Origin: UKL13-2 sp043773745
Lineage (GTDB): Bacteria; Pseudomonadota; Gammaproteobacteria; Burkholderiales; Usitatibacteraceae
DNA length: 64,000 bases
Direction: 5' to 3'
Assembly: GCA_043773745.1 (NCBI GenBank)
Contig: JAYVEV010000129.1
Location: 1 to 64,000, forward strand
A model generated the notes under the pieces. The model saw only the letters and a list, made by a program, of their open reading frames with translations, was not told the origin of the DNA and did no database searches. Shown piece after piece: positions 1 to 9,552 of this stretch (within the stretch, counting starts at the first letter, position 1; each line of letters opens with the position of its first letter). The position numbers and the translations under genes were made by a program.

Positions 1-1
1 G

Positions 2-136
2 CGGTCCACATCCATTGAGCAGTTTATCCAATTGCTCGACGCTTACATCCGTTGGTACAACGAGAAACGGATCAAGAGTTCCCTTGGCTATCGCAGCCCG
101 ATGGAGTACCGCGAAAGTCTGGGATTTGCAGCATGA
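2..136 (+). CDS. IS3-family transposase OrfB, C-terminal end (partial at window edge)
   Basis: The reading frame enters from the left edge and stops at 136. It encodes the usual C-terminus of an IS3-family DDE transposase: a YIRWYNEKRIKSSLGY stretch, then SPMEYR and a short tail. In the family this follows the catalytic Glu of the rve integrase core and helps cut and join the element ends. The catalytic triad is outside the window, so I cannot tell whether the copy is intact. The C-rich stretch shortly after the stop (about 160-175) may belong to the right end of the element, but no inverted repeat can be confirmed. Confidence 0.8.
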   Translation, partial: RSTSIEQFIQLLDAYIRWYNEKRIKSSLGYRSPMEYRESLGFAA

Positions 137-249
137 ATCAGTCCAAGAAATACGCCGCACCCCCCATCAATCCGTTAAAGACGCGTGCATTGCGTGAAAG
201 AAAAGGGCCAAGTTTTGCCATTTGCCAGTCTCCGCACCATCATAGCCAG

Positions 250-439
250 ATAGCTCGACCCCTTCGCATAGATTTTCCCGGCGCGGTGTATCACGTGACC
301 TCGCGTGTCGAACGGCGGGAACCCCTATTTGAGGATGACGAGGATCGCCGTGGCCAATCATGCGGGACTTTCGTTCTCCCGGATCAGTTGCATCGTTCGG
401 CAGGCCGCGCGCAGCGGTGCGATAGCAAAAGGCAAGACG
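250..439 (+). pseudogene. REP-associated tyrosine transposase (RAYT, Y1_Tnp family), internally deleted remnant
   Basis: The first part (250-348) encodes ARPLRIDFPGAVYHVTSR and then EDDEDR, the typical N-terminus of IS200-like RAYT proteins; the expected ATG reads ATA. From 344 in another frame comes VANHAGLSFSRISCIVRQ and ending AIAKGKT, which looks like the C-terminal helix-turn-helix tail of the same family. The middle, including the HUH motif and catalytic Tyr, is missing. A full-length RAYT has roughly 200-300 residues, so the gene has collapsed to its two ends with a frame change. It is dead as a transposase. Confidence 0.65.
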
Positions 440-613
440 TACCCTTTTTTATCATGACCCTTTTTTCCATCGATCCGTAAAATCGAAACGTCAATTACCC
501 AATTGAATATATGGCGCATAGCACTATGGACTATACTTATTTTATCCAGAACCAATAGCGCCGAACCTGATGTGTTGTTCACACGGTTCCATTGGCCTTC
601 GCAATAATTGCTT

Positions 614-2884
614 ATGAGAAATTCAATGAAAACTTACTGTCAAAATATCTTCTGCAGTGTCCGCTTGCATGCCGTAACCGTCTTGGGTGCAGTTGGACTA
701 GCTCTTGCCAACCTGTTGCCTGTTCATGCCGCGCTTTCTACCAGCATGACGATCACTTCAGATACCAATCCGGTTGTCATTACTAAAACCACTACGCTCA
801 CGGCCAATTTGGTGTCAGCTCTTGGAAATCTGGATGTGCGCTTTCCGGTTGGGTTTGGCTCTTCGTCAGGACAGGGAAAGTATATTCGCTATGACTTGAT
901 TGGCGCTTCATTTGCCAATAACGTAACCTCCAATCAGTTGAGCGATGCAACGACCGTCGGTAATTTTGCGGGTGCCAATCTGGTCAGCGCTGGTGTAGCA
1001 GGCAGTACCTATGCCGTATTCGAAATCGTGGCGGGTGCATCCGGCATTCCGAACTCGGATATTGTCAGCTTTTTGATTCCGTTGGTTGTTGTCAATTCTG
1101 CAAACACGATACCGAGTATCCGCTACTCATTGCATGAATCTGCGGTGTCGGTGATTGGTGATAATCCTACAAACTCCACTCTGCTGGTCCAGGCGAGTGC
1201 GTCATTGCCTTCATTTACGACGAGCGGCGCCATCACGGGCACCATGAATTTCATGGATGGTGGCGTTTCAATCGCCGGTTGTGGCGCAGTGAGTGTGGTG
1301 TCGGGATCAGCACAATGCGTGGCCTCATTCACCACGGGTGGCGCACATACCATCACCACAAACTATAGTGGTGCCGTCAATTACGCTGCCAGTAGCGGCT
1401 CACTTGCCAATGCTCAGACCGTGCTATTGGCGATAGCGCCAACCATTTTGCCCAGCAGTTTTTATGGCGTTGACTATAGCGCCACACTTAATGCTGTTGG
1501 CAGCTCATCGGCACAAACTTACACCATGATGTTTGGCACCCTCCCACCGGGCATTATGCTCTCCCCAAGCGGGGTCTTTTCCGGCAAGCCGACAGCTGCC
1601 GGCGCATACGATTTTGTCATTAATGTCATGGATGCCAATGGTGCTTCGGGTAGCCAGCAGTTTTCAATCACTGTTTTTCAGGTAGGACAAACAATCAATT
1701 TCTTTTTGCCTGGCTCCGGCAACGCCGCCACATCATTCACGTTGAACGGTACGGCAAATTCCGGCCTGACTGTTTATTACACGCTTGCCACGCCGCTGAC
1801 CTGCAAACTTGATGGCACCACGCTGCGTCTACTGGCACCGGGTAGCTGTACCGTTCTTGCTATTCAGGTGGGCAATCAGAACTATGCCGCCGCGACCACG
1901 GTAACAAGGTCTATGACGGTACTGCCTGCAAGGGTTAATCATCAGATTTTATTGCGCGCCGCCATCGGACAATCATTGGTTGGGAACTGGGTTAATAATC
2001 AATTTCAGTTTGTGACGCAGGTTGATCCCGGCGTGAATTTTAGAGCGGTTGCCGCGACAGATCTGGATGGTAATGGAATCATGGATCTTGTTTTTCAGGA
2101 CCTGACCCAAGGCGCGTTGGGTGACGTTCACACATGGCGAGATTTTTTACCCGCCAACGATCGAATTTTAAGGTCTGTAAAGCGCGTGTGGGATGTTCAG
2201 GCTGTCGGTGATCTGGATGGCGATGGTTATGGCGACCTTGTATGGCGCTATACGCTTGACGGCACGGCCGAGTCGGGCGTTTCCTACATCTGGTTTACCA
2301 ATGGTACTGCCGTGACACAGGTGCGCAAACGCGGTGGTGCGCCGCTTGATTGGACGCTGCTGGGCGCTGTTGATCTCAATGGCGATAACGCGGCTGATAT
2401 AATTTACGTGAGCCCGGCAAACCAGATTCGTGCGTTGCTGGCCACTTCTGGTCGCGCCTGCGCCAACTTGTCAGCGGGCAGTATCCCGGCCGGGTTCGTG
2501 GCGATTCGTGTTGCTGACTTTACCGGCAGAACCAGCGGCGATATTCTCATACGCCAAAACCAGACGGGCGACACCAGATTATTATCGCTCGATGCGAATG
2601 GGCTCGTGCTGCCGCCATCCGTTGCAAGCCCTGATGACGCAAATGCTTCCTGCGCAGCATCTAGCCTCACCGTTGCAAACAAAGAGGTCATGTTGCCGCT
2701 AACCCCTGTGGCTTGGCAGTTCTATGCCGCTGGCGACTATAACGGAGATGGCATTGTCGATATTACCTGGCGCCAACCAGACGGGACTTTAACTGTCTGG
2801 CTCATGAACCGCGATGGCGCTGCGCCCACAGTGATCAGCAATGCCGGATCTGCCCCTGCCGGGTACGCGGTTTTATTCCCGTAA
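614..2884 (+). CDS. Large secreted protein with Ig-like domains and C-terminal FG-GAP/VCBS repeats
   Basis: About 756 residues. An N-terminal signal peptide ends near LLPVHA (residues 35-42). Residues about 170-270 look like a bacterial Ig-like domain, and about 275-355 like a putative Ig (He_PIG) domain with LPPGIMLSPSGVFSG. The C-terminal third has Asp/Gly calcium-type FG-GAP repeats: DLDGNGIMDLVF near 483, DLDGDGYGDLVW near 533, DLNGDNAADIIY near 587 and DYNGDGIVDITW near 708. This suggests an exported surface or extracellular binding protein; the ligand is unknown. The ATGs at 614 and 626 both lack a clear ribosome-binding site, so the start is uncertain. It lies directly beside transposase debris. 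Confidence 0.75.
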   Translation: MRNSMKTYCQNIFCSVRLHAVTVLGAVGLALANLLPVHAALSTSMTITSDTNPVVITKTTTLTANLVSALGNLDVRFPVGFGSSSGQGKYIRYDLIGASFANNVTSNQLSDATTVGNFAGANLVSAGVAGSTYAVFEIVAGASGIPNSDIVSFLIPLVVVNSANTIPSIRYSLHESAVSVIGDNPTNSTLLVQASASLPSFTTSGAITGTMNFMDGGVSIAGCGAVSVVSGSAQCVASFTTGGAHTITTNYSGAVNYAASSGSLANAQTVLLAIAPTILPSSFYGVDYSATLNAVGSSSAQTYTMMFGTLPPGIMLSPSGVFSGKPTAAGAYDFVINVMDANGASGSQQFSITVFQVGQTINFFLPGSGNAATSFTLNGTANSGLTVYYTLATPLTCKLDGTTLRLLAPGSCTVLAIQVGNQNYAAATTVTRSMTVLPARVNHQILLRAAIGQSLVGNWVNNQFQFVTQVDPGVNFRAVAATDLDGNGIMDLVFQDLTQGALGDVHTWRDFLPANDRILRSVKRVWDVQAVGDLDGDGYGDLVWRYTLDGTAESGVSYIWFTNGTAVTQVRKRGGAPLDWTLLGAVDLNGDNAADIIYVSPANQIRALLATSGRACANLSAGSIPAGFVAIRVADFTGRTSGDILIRQNQTGDTRLLSLDANGLVLPPSVASPDDANASCAASSLTVANKEVMLPLTPVAWQFYAAGDYNGDGIVDITWRQPDGTLTVWLMNRDGAAPTVISNAGSAPAGYAVLFP

Positions 2885-3083
2885 ATTATTATCGGCAATA
2901 CTATCCACCCAGAGCGGGTTTCCAGCCATTTTGCTCCAAACCCCTTGCCAGGATTGGGGTTTGATGTTTTGTACAGCGCGAGCTGAATATCCCGCCGGAG
3001 TAACGCCCATCAACTTTCACTTTCCTCGCTTTATGTTTTCATCCGGTAATATGACGGCATCAATATCTATGCGGAGAAAAATA

Positions 3084-3530
3084 ATGAATCAACCGATCCG
3101 TTTGCTGGCCGCGATGACGGCTATTTGTCTAAGCGTGTCTTGCCTGCCAACCATGGCGGCGGATATAACTTTTCAATTCATCAACGATACTGAGCGTTCG
3201 TTGAGCCTAAAACTTTTTTCACGCGGCGATTCTCATCAGCAATGGCCCTCCAAGACCCGCGCTTATGCCCTCAAGCCGGATGCCGCGGTGCAGCAGCTCA
3301 AAATCAGTTGTGAAGAAGGCGAACAAATTTGTTGGGGCGCGTGGATGACCGTGCAGGAGGTCTCCGGCGAGATTGGCGCCTCCGGGCAGCGCAATACCCG
3401 TACCGCTAAGCATTCGGCAGGTGTCGGCGAGCGCGGCGTGCGCGTCTGCGCGAATTGCTGCCATGTCTGCAAGGAAGGCGCGCTGATGCCGGTGGCAAAA
3501 CTGAATGATCCCGACCACGCCGCAAAATAA
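3084..3530 (+). CDS. Small secreted Cys-rich protein of unknown function
   Basis: 148 residues. The start is fixed by GGAG at 3073-3076, seven bases before the ATG. A signal peptide ends near TMAA (residues 22-26). The mature part has cysteine pairs at CEEGEQICWGAW and a dense CANCCHVC cluster near the C-terminus, suggesting disulfides or metal binding in the periplasm. I do not recognise a named family with confidence. It follows the Ig/FG-GAP protein by 199 bases and is probably a separate transcription unit. Confidence 0.65.
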   Translation: MNQPIRLLAAMTAICLSVSCLPTMAADITFQFINDTERSLSLKLFSRGDSHQQWPSKTRAYALKPDAAVQQLKISCEEGEQICWGAWMTVQEVSGEIGASGQRNTRTAKHSAGVGERGVRVCANCCHVCKEGALMPVAKLNDPDHAAK

Positions 3531-3718
3531 GCACAGTGATTCGGCTGCCGGCCTGGGGGAATAAGGGCCGATAAAAACAGGGCAGCAATGCGGGACAGGC
3601 AATCGGGCATTCGTCCGACACGTCCTCGCGCTTTGTGCCGACAAGCCGCATTGAATGATTGCGTCACTATTCAGTCTTCAAACGCCATTTGGCGTTAATG
3701 TTACCCGATGGACTGAGT

Positions 3719-4252
3719 ATGACCGCACCCTCATTGTTACCGTCAGCACCGGCTCGATACTACGATGAGGATTGGGCAGTTCACATCGTAGGCAGGCAGC
3801 CTGCCCGCGACCTATCGGCTTCTGCTGCAGATGCCACAACACCTACCGCGCCTACAGCGTCTACAGTACCTTCAGCACCCGACGAAAAACGGTCATGGAA
3901 GCTACGTGCTGTTGTCTATTTAATATCGACTGTTCTGCTGGTGGCCGCAATCGGTGCCTTCGGTGATGTTGTCGCCAGTTCGCGTGCCAAGCTGTTGCTT
4001 GATAGCGCGCCAGCGGCTGAGGCTAAGGCTAAAGCGCCCGCCCTGACGCATGAAGAATATCTTTCAGCCAAAGCCAGAATATGGAAGCGCTACCGTGAGC
4101 AAGTTCGTCAGTGCACGCGCGCCGAAGCCGGCAGACAAGACGCCTGCTTTGAGCAAGCACGCCGTGAACGCAAGGCGACACAAGCTGAGGTCAAATCACA
4201 AATCGTGCCGCTGCCGCATTCTCCAGAGGACCGCAAAGTCGCGCTTTATTGA
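3719..4252 (+). CDS. Hypothetical single-pass membrane protein
   Basis: 177 residues from the ATG at 3719; a TTG 60 bases upstream is a weaker alternative. The N-terminal ~60 residues are rich in Ala, Thr, Pro and Ser. One transmembrane helix (AVVYLISTVLLVAAIGAFG, about residues 64-82) follows. The C-terminal part is charged and helical, with lone cysteines in QCTRAE and DACFEQ. I recognise no family. Likely inner membrane with the C-terminal part outside or inside undetermined. Confidence 0.5.
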   Translation: MTAPSLLPSAPARYYDEDWAVHIVGRQPARDLSASAADATTPTAPTASTVPSAPDEKRSWKLRAVVYLISTVLLVAAIGAFGDVVASSRAKLLLDSAPAAEAKAKAPALTHEEYLSAKARIWKRYREQVRQCTRAEAGRQDACFEQARRERKATQAEVKSQIVPLPHSPEDRKVALY

Positions 4253-4354
4253 AAATAATCAATGGCAGTCTTCGATGGTTCCATTGCTAAAAAATGACCA
4301 CCGAAACAAAACAGCAAGCTTGGTTTATGCTTGAGCTTTTGTTGCGGAGCTGTC

Positions 4355-5551
4355 ATGCCACGTTGCGTCTGGATTTTACTTGCCCTGCTGGCAGGCTTTG
4401 GTAGCGCGGGTAGCGCGCTCGCGCAACCTGCACCAATTTATTTCCCCGACCGTTTTGAATGGCAGCGCCGCACTCCGCAACAGGTGGGTATGGATGCGGC
4501 AGTGCTGGATGAAGCATTGCGCCTGGTCGCCACGCTGGAGAATCCCGCGCCGAAAGATCAGGCTATCGCATGGGCAAAAACATTTGGTTCTGCCGAGCCT
4601 GGCTTTGGTGGTCTGATCGGCCCGACTAGCACGCGCGCGGCTATCAATGGTGTGATCGTGCGGCGGGGTTATGTGGTCGCTGAATGGGGCGATACCCAGC
4701 GCGTGGATATGTCGCACAGTATCAGTAAAAGTTTTTTGACGGCCGTGGTCGGTCTCGCATGGCAGCAGGGCTTGATTCGCAACGTCGGTGATAAGGTGGC
4801 TGCGTATATGCCGCCAGATATAAAGCTGTTCGAGGCCCCACACAATCAGCCGATTACCTGGGATCATTTGCTGCGCCAGACCAGTGATTGGCAGGGCACC
4901 TTGTGGGGTAAACCGGACTGGGCGGACCGGCCCGAAGGCAAGCCGGATGATTGGGCCAATCGCAAACTCTACGAGCCCGGCACCCGCTACAAATACAACG
5001 ATGTCCGCGTGAATGTACTTGCTCTGGCAACCTTGCAGGTGTTGCGCCGTCCGTTACCGGAGGTGATGCGCGAGCAGGTGATGGAGCCGATCGGCGCATC
5101 CAACACCTGGCGCTGGCATGGCTATGATCATTCCTGGGTGGAGCTCGATGGCCGCAAGGTGCAATCAGTGTCAGGCGGCGGCCACTGGGGTGGCGGCATG
5201 TTCATCAACGCCTGGGATATGGCACGTTTCGGCTATTTGTTTCTGCGTAACGGCCAGTGGAAAGATCGGCAAATCATTTCGCCGGATTGGATCAGCATGG
5301 CGCGCACCCCGGGCGTTGCCAATGCGGAATATGGCCACGCCAACTGGTTCCTGAATCCGGGCAAAAAAGCGCTGCCCGCCGCGCCCGAAACCAGCGTCAC
5401 CTTTCGCGGTAATGGCCAGAATATTATTTATATTGATACGCAAAATGATCTGCTGATCGTGGTGCGCTGGATCGATAACGGTCCCGCGCTGAATAGCTTC
5501 ATCGCCAAAGTTCTGGCAGCGATCAAGCCCGCAGAAAGTGCCCGACCCTGA
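4355..5551 (+). CDS. Serine hydrolase of the beta-lactamase class C / S12 fold
   Basis: 398 residues. The start is the ATG at 4355 with GGAG six bases upstream. The signal peptide ends at ALAQ. The catalytic Ser-x-x-Lys is SISK near residue 122. A YND stretch near 214 stands where the family has YxN, and GGGHWGGG near 275 is in the region of the usual second-side Gly motif. The family includes class C beta-lactamases, esterases and D-peptidases, and most secreted members of this subtype have no assigned substrate. The hydrolase fold is firm; the substrate is unknown. Confidence 0.8.
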   Translation: MPRCVWILLALLAGFGSAGSALAQPAPIYFPDRFEWQRRTPQQVGMDAAVLDEALRLVATLENPAPKDQAIAWAKTFGSAEPGFGGLIGPTSTRAAINGVIVRRGYVVAEWGDTQRVDMSHSISKSFLTAVVGLAWQQGLIRNVGDKVAAYMPPDIKLFEAPHNQPITWDHLLRQTSDWQGTLWGKPDWADRPEGKPDDWANRKLYEPGTRYKYNDVRVNVLALATLQVLRRPLPEVMREQVMEPIGASNTWRWHGYDHSWVELDGRKVQSVSGGGHWGGGMFINAWDMARFGYLFLRNGQWKDRQIISPDWISMARTPGVANAEYGHANWFLNPGKKALPAAPETSVTFRGNGQNIIYIDTQNDLLIVVRWIDNGPALNSFIAKVLAAIKPAESARP

Positions 5552-5745
5552 GAATTTTTGCCGGATGCGTGCCAAGGGTGCTCCGGCGATGAAAATAGAA
5601 ATGCTTGATTTGGGTAATGGCTCCGACGCAAAGGACATGCAACCTTTTTCATAGATTTTAATTTGACCAGTTGGCAATGCTATTCCCTGTGCCGCCTGAC
5701 TTTCCCCCATTTTTTACAAACGATGGATAACAACGGAGTATCTTC

Positions 5746-8700
5746 ATGAATTTTTTTTCGGAACGCCGTAATGGTGTTGTGATCATATTGGCGACCATGT
5801 TGCTGAGCACGCTTACACTCACGCTCTCGCATGCACAGGCCGCTACGGCAATTGCCAAGCGGCCGTTGGCACACACTGATTTTGATGCGTGGCGCACGGT
5901 TGCCACCCCGGTGTTATCGCGTGACGGCAAATGGCTCGCGTATGCAATGCAGCCGCAGGATGGCGATGGTGAGCTGGTCATTCGTGAGCTGGCCACGGGC
6001 AAGGAGCGCCGCGAGCCGGTGGGCGCGCTGCCGCCCCCGGTAACAACCCCCAATGAAGAAAACCCCGATGCGCCGCCCACACCGCGCGCCATTCGTATCG
6101 TGTTTACCAGCGACAGCCGCTTTGTCATCACGACAACTTACGCCTCAAAAGCCGATACCCAGGCCGCCCGCGTTGCCCGCAAGACGCCCGAAGAGATGCC
6201 AAAAGGCGGCTTGCTCATCGTGAATCTGGGTACTGCCGATGCGGTAAGGGTGGCGAATGTAAAGAGCATGCAGGCGCCCGCCAAAGGCGGGGCATGGGTG
6301 ACATATTTGAAGGAAGAAGCCAAGCCTGAACCCAAACCTGATGCAGCCAAGTCTGAAGCTTCAAAAGCAGAGCCAGTCAAAGATGATGAAGATGCGGGCG
6401 ACCAGGCTGCCGCACGACGCACAGCAGCAGCCAGCGCGTCAACATCATTAGCCAGCGCCGCAACTAAAAAACAATATGGCACTGATCTTGTGCTGCGCGA
6501 ATTGGTCACTGGCAATGAGCGCACCTTTGCGAATGTGCTCGAATCATCGTTTGCGCGCGACGGCAAAACATTGCTGTTTACCACTGCTTCCAAAGCTGAG
6601 TCCGATAACGGTGTCTACGTGGTAATGCCGCAAAGTGCAGCCGCGCCCATGGTCTTGCTGTCCGGCAAAGGTAAATATACCAAGCTGGTTTGGGATCGTG
6701 AACAAACCCAGGCTGCTTTCCTGAGTGACCGTGATGATATCGCCGCCAAGCTGCCGCAGTTCAGGCTATATCTGTGGCCCCGTGGCGGAGCCAACGCGGC
6801 CGAAGTGGTGTCAGCGGCTACGGTCGGGTTCCCCGCTGGTATGGTGGTAAGCGATAAAGGAGTCGGAGGAGTCGGCGGTAGCGCATTGGCGTTTTCGCGT
6901 AACGGCAAGAAACTGTATGTGCCCGCCGCGCTGCCCGGCAAGATGCCGCGTGTGCCCGAGGCGGGGCCGACCGATGAAGAAAAAGTGGTCGCGGATTTAT
7001 GGCGCTGGAACGACGACATGGTGCAGCCGATGCAAAAAGTACGCGCCGTGCTGGAGCGCAATCGCAGTTATCGCGGCGTGCTTGATTTAGCCACGCGTCG
7101 CTATACACAGCTGGCCGATGAAACCATGCGCGCCGTTTCGCTGAGTGATGATGGCAATCGCGCGGTCGGTGCCGATGATCGCCGCTATCGCCGTCTGGTT
7201 GATTACGATGGCAGCTATACCGATCTGTATGTGATCGATCCGGCGACCAACATCCGCAAGCTGGCCGTGCAAAAATTCCAGAGTGGTGGCGGCGGTGGTG
7301 GCAATAATGCCATTCCCCAAGACCAATTCTCGCCTGATGGTAAATGGGTGGCGGTCTATCAAAACAAACATTGGCATGCGCTTAATACGGGCGACGGTAC
7401 GCTGAAAAATCTCACGGCAAGGCTGGGTGTGGCGGTGCATAACGAGGAGCACGATGCCCCCGGGCCAGCGGCGCCCTACGGCAGTGGTGGCTGGACCAGT
7501 GATAGCCAATCGCTACTGATCTACGACAAATATGATGTGTGGCAGATTTATATGGATAGCCGTGCAGCAAAAAATCTGACCCAAAAAGAAGGCCGCAAGA
7601 CCAAGGTGCAATTGCGCGTGCAGCGGATCAATCCGATTGATGAAGTCGACGAAGAGCGCGGCATCGATATCAGCAAGCCACTGGTGTTGCGCGGTGAAAA
7701 CGATGAAACCCGCGCCACCGGATTTTTTCAGACCACTTTTGCCGCAACTGCTGCGCCGCGTCGTTTGGTTTGGGGCGATAAAAATTTCCGCTATGTAGGC
7801 CGTGCGCAGGAAGCAGACCAGCTGTTGGTGACTGCGTCACGCTTCGATACCTATCCTGATTTGCACACCACGGATTCGACCTTCACCAGTCTGGCCAAGG
7901 TCACCGATGGTATCGCGCAAATGGCGCCTTTCACTTGGGGCACCGGTGAGCTGATGCGTTTCAAAAATGCCAAAGGCGTGCCGCTGACCGCCGCGCTCTA
8001 CAAGCCGGATAATTTTGATCCGAAGAAAAAATACCCGTTGATGGTTTACATCTACGAACGGCTCTCGCAGAACGTGCACAATTTCAGCAATCCCGCGCCG
8101 AGTAATGGTGTAAATCCTGCGTTGTATGTCAGCAACGGTTATGTGGTGTTGATGCCCGATATCGCCTACACCATTAGCGCACCCGGCAAGAGCGCGCTCG
8201 ACGCGGTGTTACCAGCCATCGATGCGCTGGTCAAGCAGGGCGGCATAGATGAGAAAGCGATTGGCATTCAGGGCCATTCGTGGGGCGGATATCAAATCGC
8301 CTGGATGGTCACGCAAACCAACCGTTTCCGCGCTGCCGAGGCGGGTGCGCCGGTCGGTAATATGACCAGCGCCTATTCTGGCATTCGCTGGGGCTCAGGT
8401 TTGCCGCGACAATTCCAGTACGAGCAACAACAAAGCCGCATCGGCAAGACTTTATATGAAGCACCGAATGTCTACCTTGCCAACTCGCCGATATTCCATG
8501 TGGCGAAAGTAAAGACACCCCTGTTGATTCTGGCCAATGATGCCGATGATGCGGTGCCGTGGTATCAGGGGATCGAGTTGTTTCTGGCGCTGCGCCGCTT
8601 TGAAAAAGAAGCATACCTGTTCAACTACAACGGCCAGCTACATAACCTGCGCCGTCGTGCTGACCAGAAAGATTTTGCGTTACGCATGAATCAATATTTT

Positions 8701-8847
8701 GATCACTTCCTCAAAGGCGCGCCCGCACCAGAGTGGATGGAAAAAGGTATTCCGTTCAACGATCGCGAAGAAGAAAAAGAGCGCTTCAGGCAAGCGACAA
8801 TAAAAGTCACCGCCAAGGAAAACACAGCAGATGCACCAGCGCGCTAG
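5746..8847 (+). CDS. S9-family prolyl oligopeptidase-like peptidase, secreted
   Basis: 1033 residues with an N-terminal signal peptide ending near SHAQA and a ribosome-binding site CGGAG before the ATG. The large N-terminal region should form the beta-propeller. It carries a low-complexity Lys/Glu/Ala insertion at about residues 185-235. The C-terminal alpha/beta-hydrolase domain has the nucleophile in GHSWGGY (Ser ~845), an Asp in NDADDAVPW (~934) and a His in GQLHNLRR (~966), a complete triad. It probably cleaves peptides in the periplasm or medium. Confidence 0.87.
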   Translation: MNFFSERRNGVVIILATMLLSTLTLTLSHAQAATAIAKRPLAHTDFDAWRTVATPVLSRDGKWLAYAMQPQDGDGELVIRELATGKERREPVGALPPPVTTPNEENPDAPPTPRAIRIVFTSDSRFVITTTYASKADTQAARVARKTPEEMPKGGLLIVNLGTADAVRVANVKSMQAPAKGGAWVTYLKEEAKPEPKPDAAKSEASKAEPVKDDEDAGDQAAARRTAAASASTSLASAATKKQYGTDLVLRELVTGNERTFANVLESSFARDGKTLLFTTASKAESDNGVYVVMPQSAAAPMVLLSGKGKYTKLVWDREQTQAAFLSDRDDIAAKLPQFRLYLWPRGGANAAEVVSAATVGFPAGMVVSDKGVGGVGGSALAFSRNGKKLYVPAALPGKMPRVPEAGPTDEEKVVADLWRWNDDMVQPMQKVRAVLERNRSYRGVLDLATRRYTQLADETMRAVSLSDDGNRAVGADDRRYRRLVDYDGSYTDLYVIDPATNIRKLAVQKFQSGGGGGGNNAIPQDQFSPDGKWVAVYQNKHWHALNTGDGTLKNLTARLGVAVHNEEHDAPGPAAPYGSGGWTSDSQSLLIYDKYDVWQIYMDSRAAKNLTQKEGRKTKVQLRVQRINPIDEVDEERGIDISKPLVLRGENDETRATGFFQTTFAATAAPRRLVWGDKNFRYVGRAQEADQLLVTASRFDTYPDLHTTDSTFTSLAKVTDGIAQMAPFTWGTGELMRFKNAKGVPLTAALYKPDNFDPKKKYPLMVYIYERLSQNVHNFSNPAPSNGVNPALYVSNGYVVLMPDIAYTISAPGKSALDAVLPAIDALVKQGGIDEKAIGIQGHSWGGYQIAWMVTQTNRFRAAEAGAPVGNMTSAYSGIRWGSGLPRQFQYEQQQSRIGKTLYEAPNVYLANSPIFHVAKVKTPLLILANDADDAVPWYQGIELFLALRRFEKEAYLFNYNGQLHNLRRRADQKDFALRMNQYFDHFLKGAPAPEWMEKGIPFNDREEEKERFRQATIKVTAKENTADAPAR

Positions 8848-8877
8848 AGCTTGCTAAGCTCGCTGAGGCTTCCTAGG

Positions 8878-8899
8878 GCCGCCTATGGTTGGCGGCTTT
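8878..8899 (+). terminator. Possible intrinsic terminator of the S9 peptidase gene
   Basis: GCCGCC at 8878-8883 and GGCGGC at 8891-8896 form a 6-bp GC stem with a 7-base loop, followed by TTT only. The short T-run makes it a weak call. The gene to the right ends at 8904 on the other strand, so the hairpin lies between convergent genes. Confidence 0.4.
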
Positions 8900-8903
8900 G
8901 ATG

Positions 8904-9497
8904 TTATGTGATCGCAGCAGGCGCGGCGGAATTAATGCGCTCTTCCACCTCGATGTGGCAGGGCGCCAGCAGCAAATGCGTGAGCTCTTCCGGATCATCG
9001 GTGTGCATATGCTCGGCGAAGGCAGCGAGTCGCGGGTCATGCGCTTCGGTTAGCGCAATGATCAGCACTCGAGCAGCTTCACGCGCGGTCGGGCCACCAG
9101 GCTGATAGGTGGGCCAGCTTTTGTAGTGCGCGAGCAGTTGTTCGCGATGGTCCTGATAGAGCGCGCAACTGCGAGTGAATTCGAGTGCGGCTTGTTTGGC
9201 GGCGATCTCCGCATCAATCTCGGCATCGGTATGGCGATAACGCGTTTTTTCTGCCTCGGTCCAGTGGGCTTTGTGGCTATCATCGCCGCGATGCTCACGC
9301 AGCGTCGCCATGGTCTGCTTCAGCTCGATCTGTGAATGGGTGTGCGAATCGCGGAACACATGCACTAAGTTTGGCGCATGGCCTTCGGTGCTGACATAGC
9401 GCATGCCTGCTGCCACGCGTCGCGGATTAAACCGAAATTGCCGGCTGCAGGCGGCTTTCAAGGTTTCGAGTAAAGCGTTGATTTTTGCGGGGTTCAT
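8904..9497 (-). CDS. Hypothetical protein
   Basis: 197 residues starting MNPAKINALLETLK at 9497, chosen because AGGA lies six bases upstream on the minus strand. It is soluble, His- and Glu-rich (HVFRDSHTHSQIELKQ; EHMHTDDPEELTHLL), with no signal peptide or membrane segment. I do not recognise a family. It lies 55 bases downstream of the TonB receptor gene on the same strand and may be co-transcribed with it; no functional link can be shown. Confidence 0.6.
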   Translation of the reverse strand: MNPAKINALLETLKAACSRQFRFNPRRVAAGMRYVSTEGHAPNLVHVFRDSHTHSQIELKQTMATLREHRGDDSHKAHWTEAEKTRYRHTDAEIDAEIAAKQAALEFTRSCALYQDHREQLLAHYKSWPTYQPGGPTAREAARVLIIALTEAHDPRLAAFAEHMHTDDPEELTHLLLAPCHIEVEERINSAAPAAIT

Positions 9498-9552
9498 GGC
9501 GTGTCCTGTGTTGTTGTTTTGTCTAGTATCCACTGTTCGCCTGAATGCCACA

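Noticed and set aside
3219..3667. Long open frames on the minus strand opposite the Cys-rich protein gene
   Set aside because: They lie antisense to a gene with a good ribosome-binding site and signal peptide; their proteins match no family.
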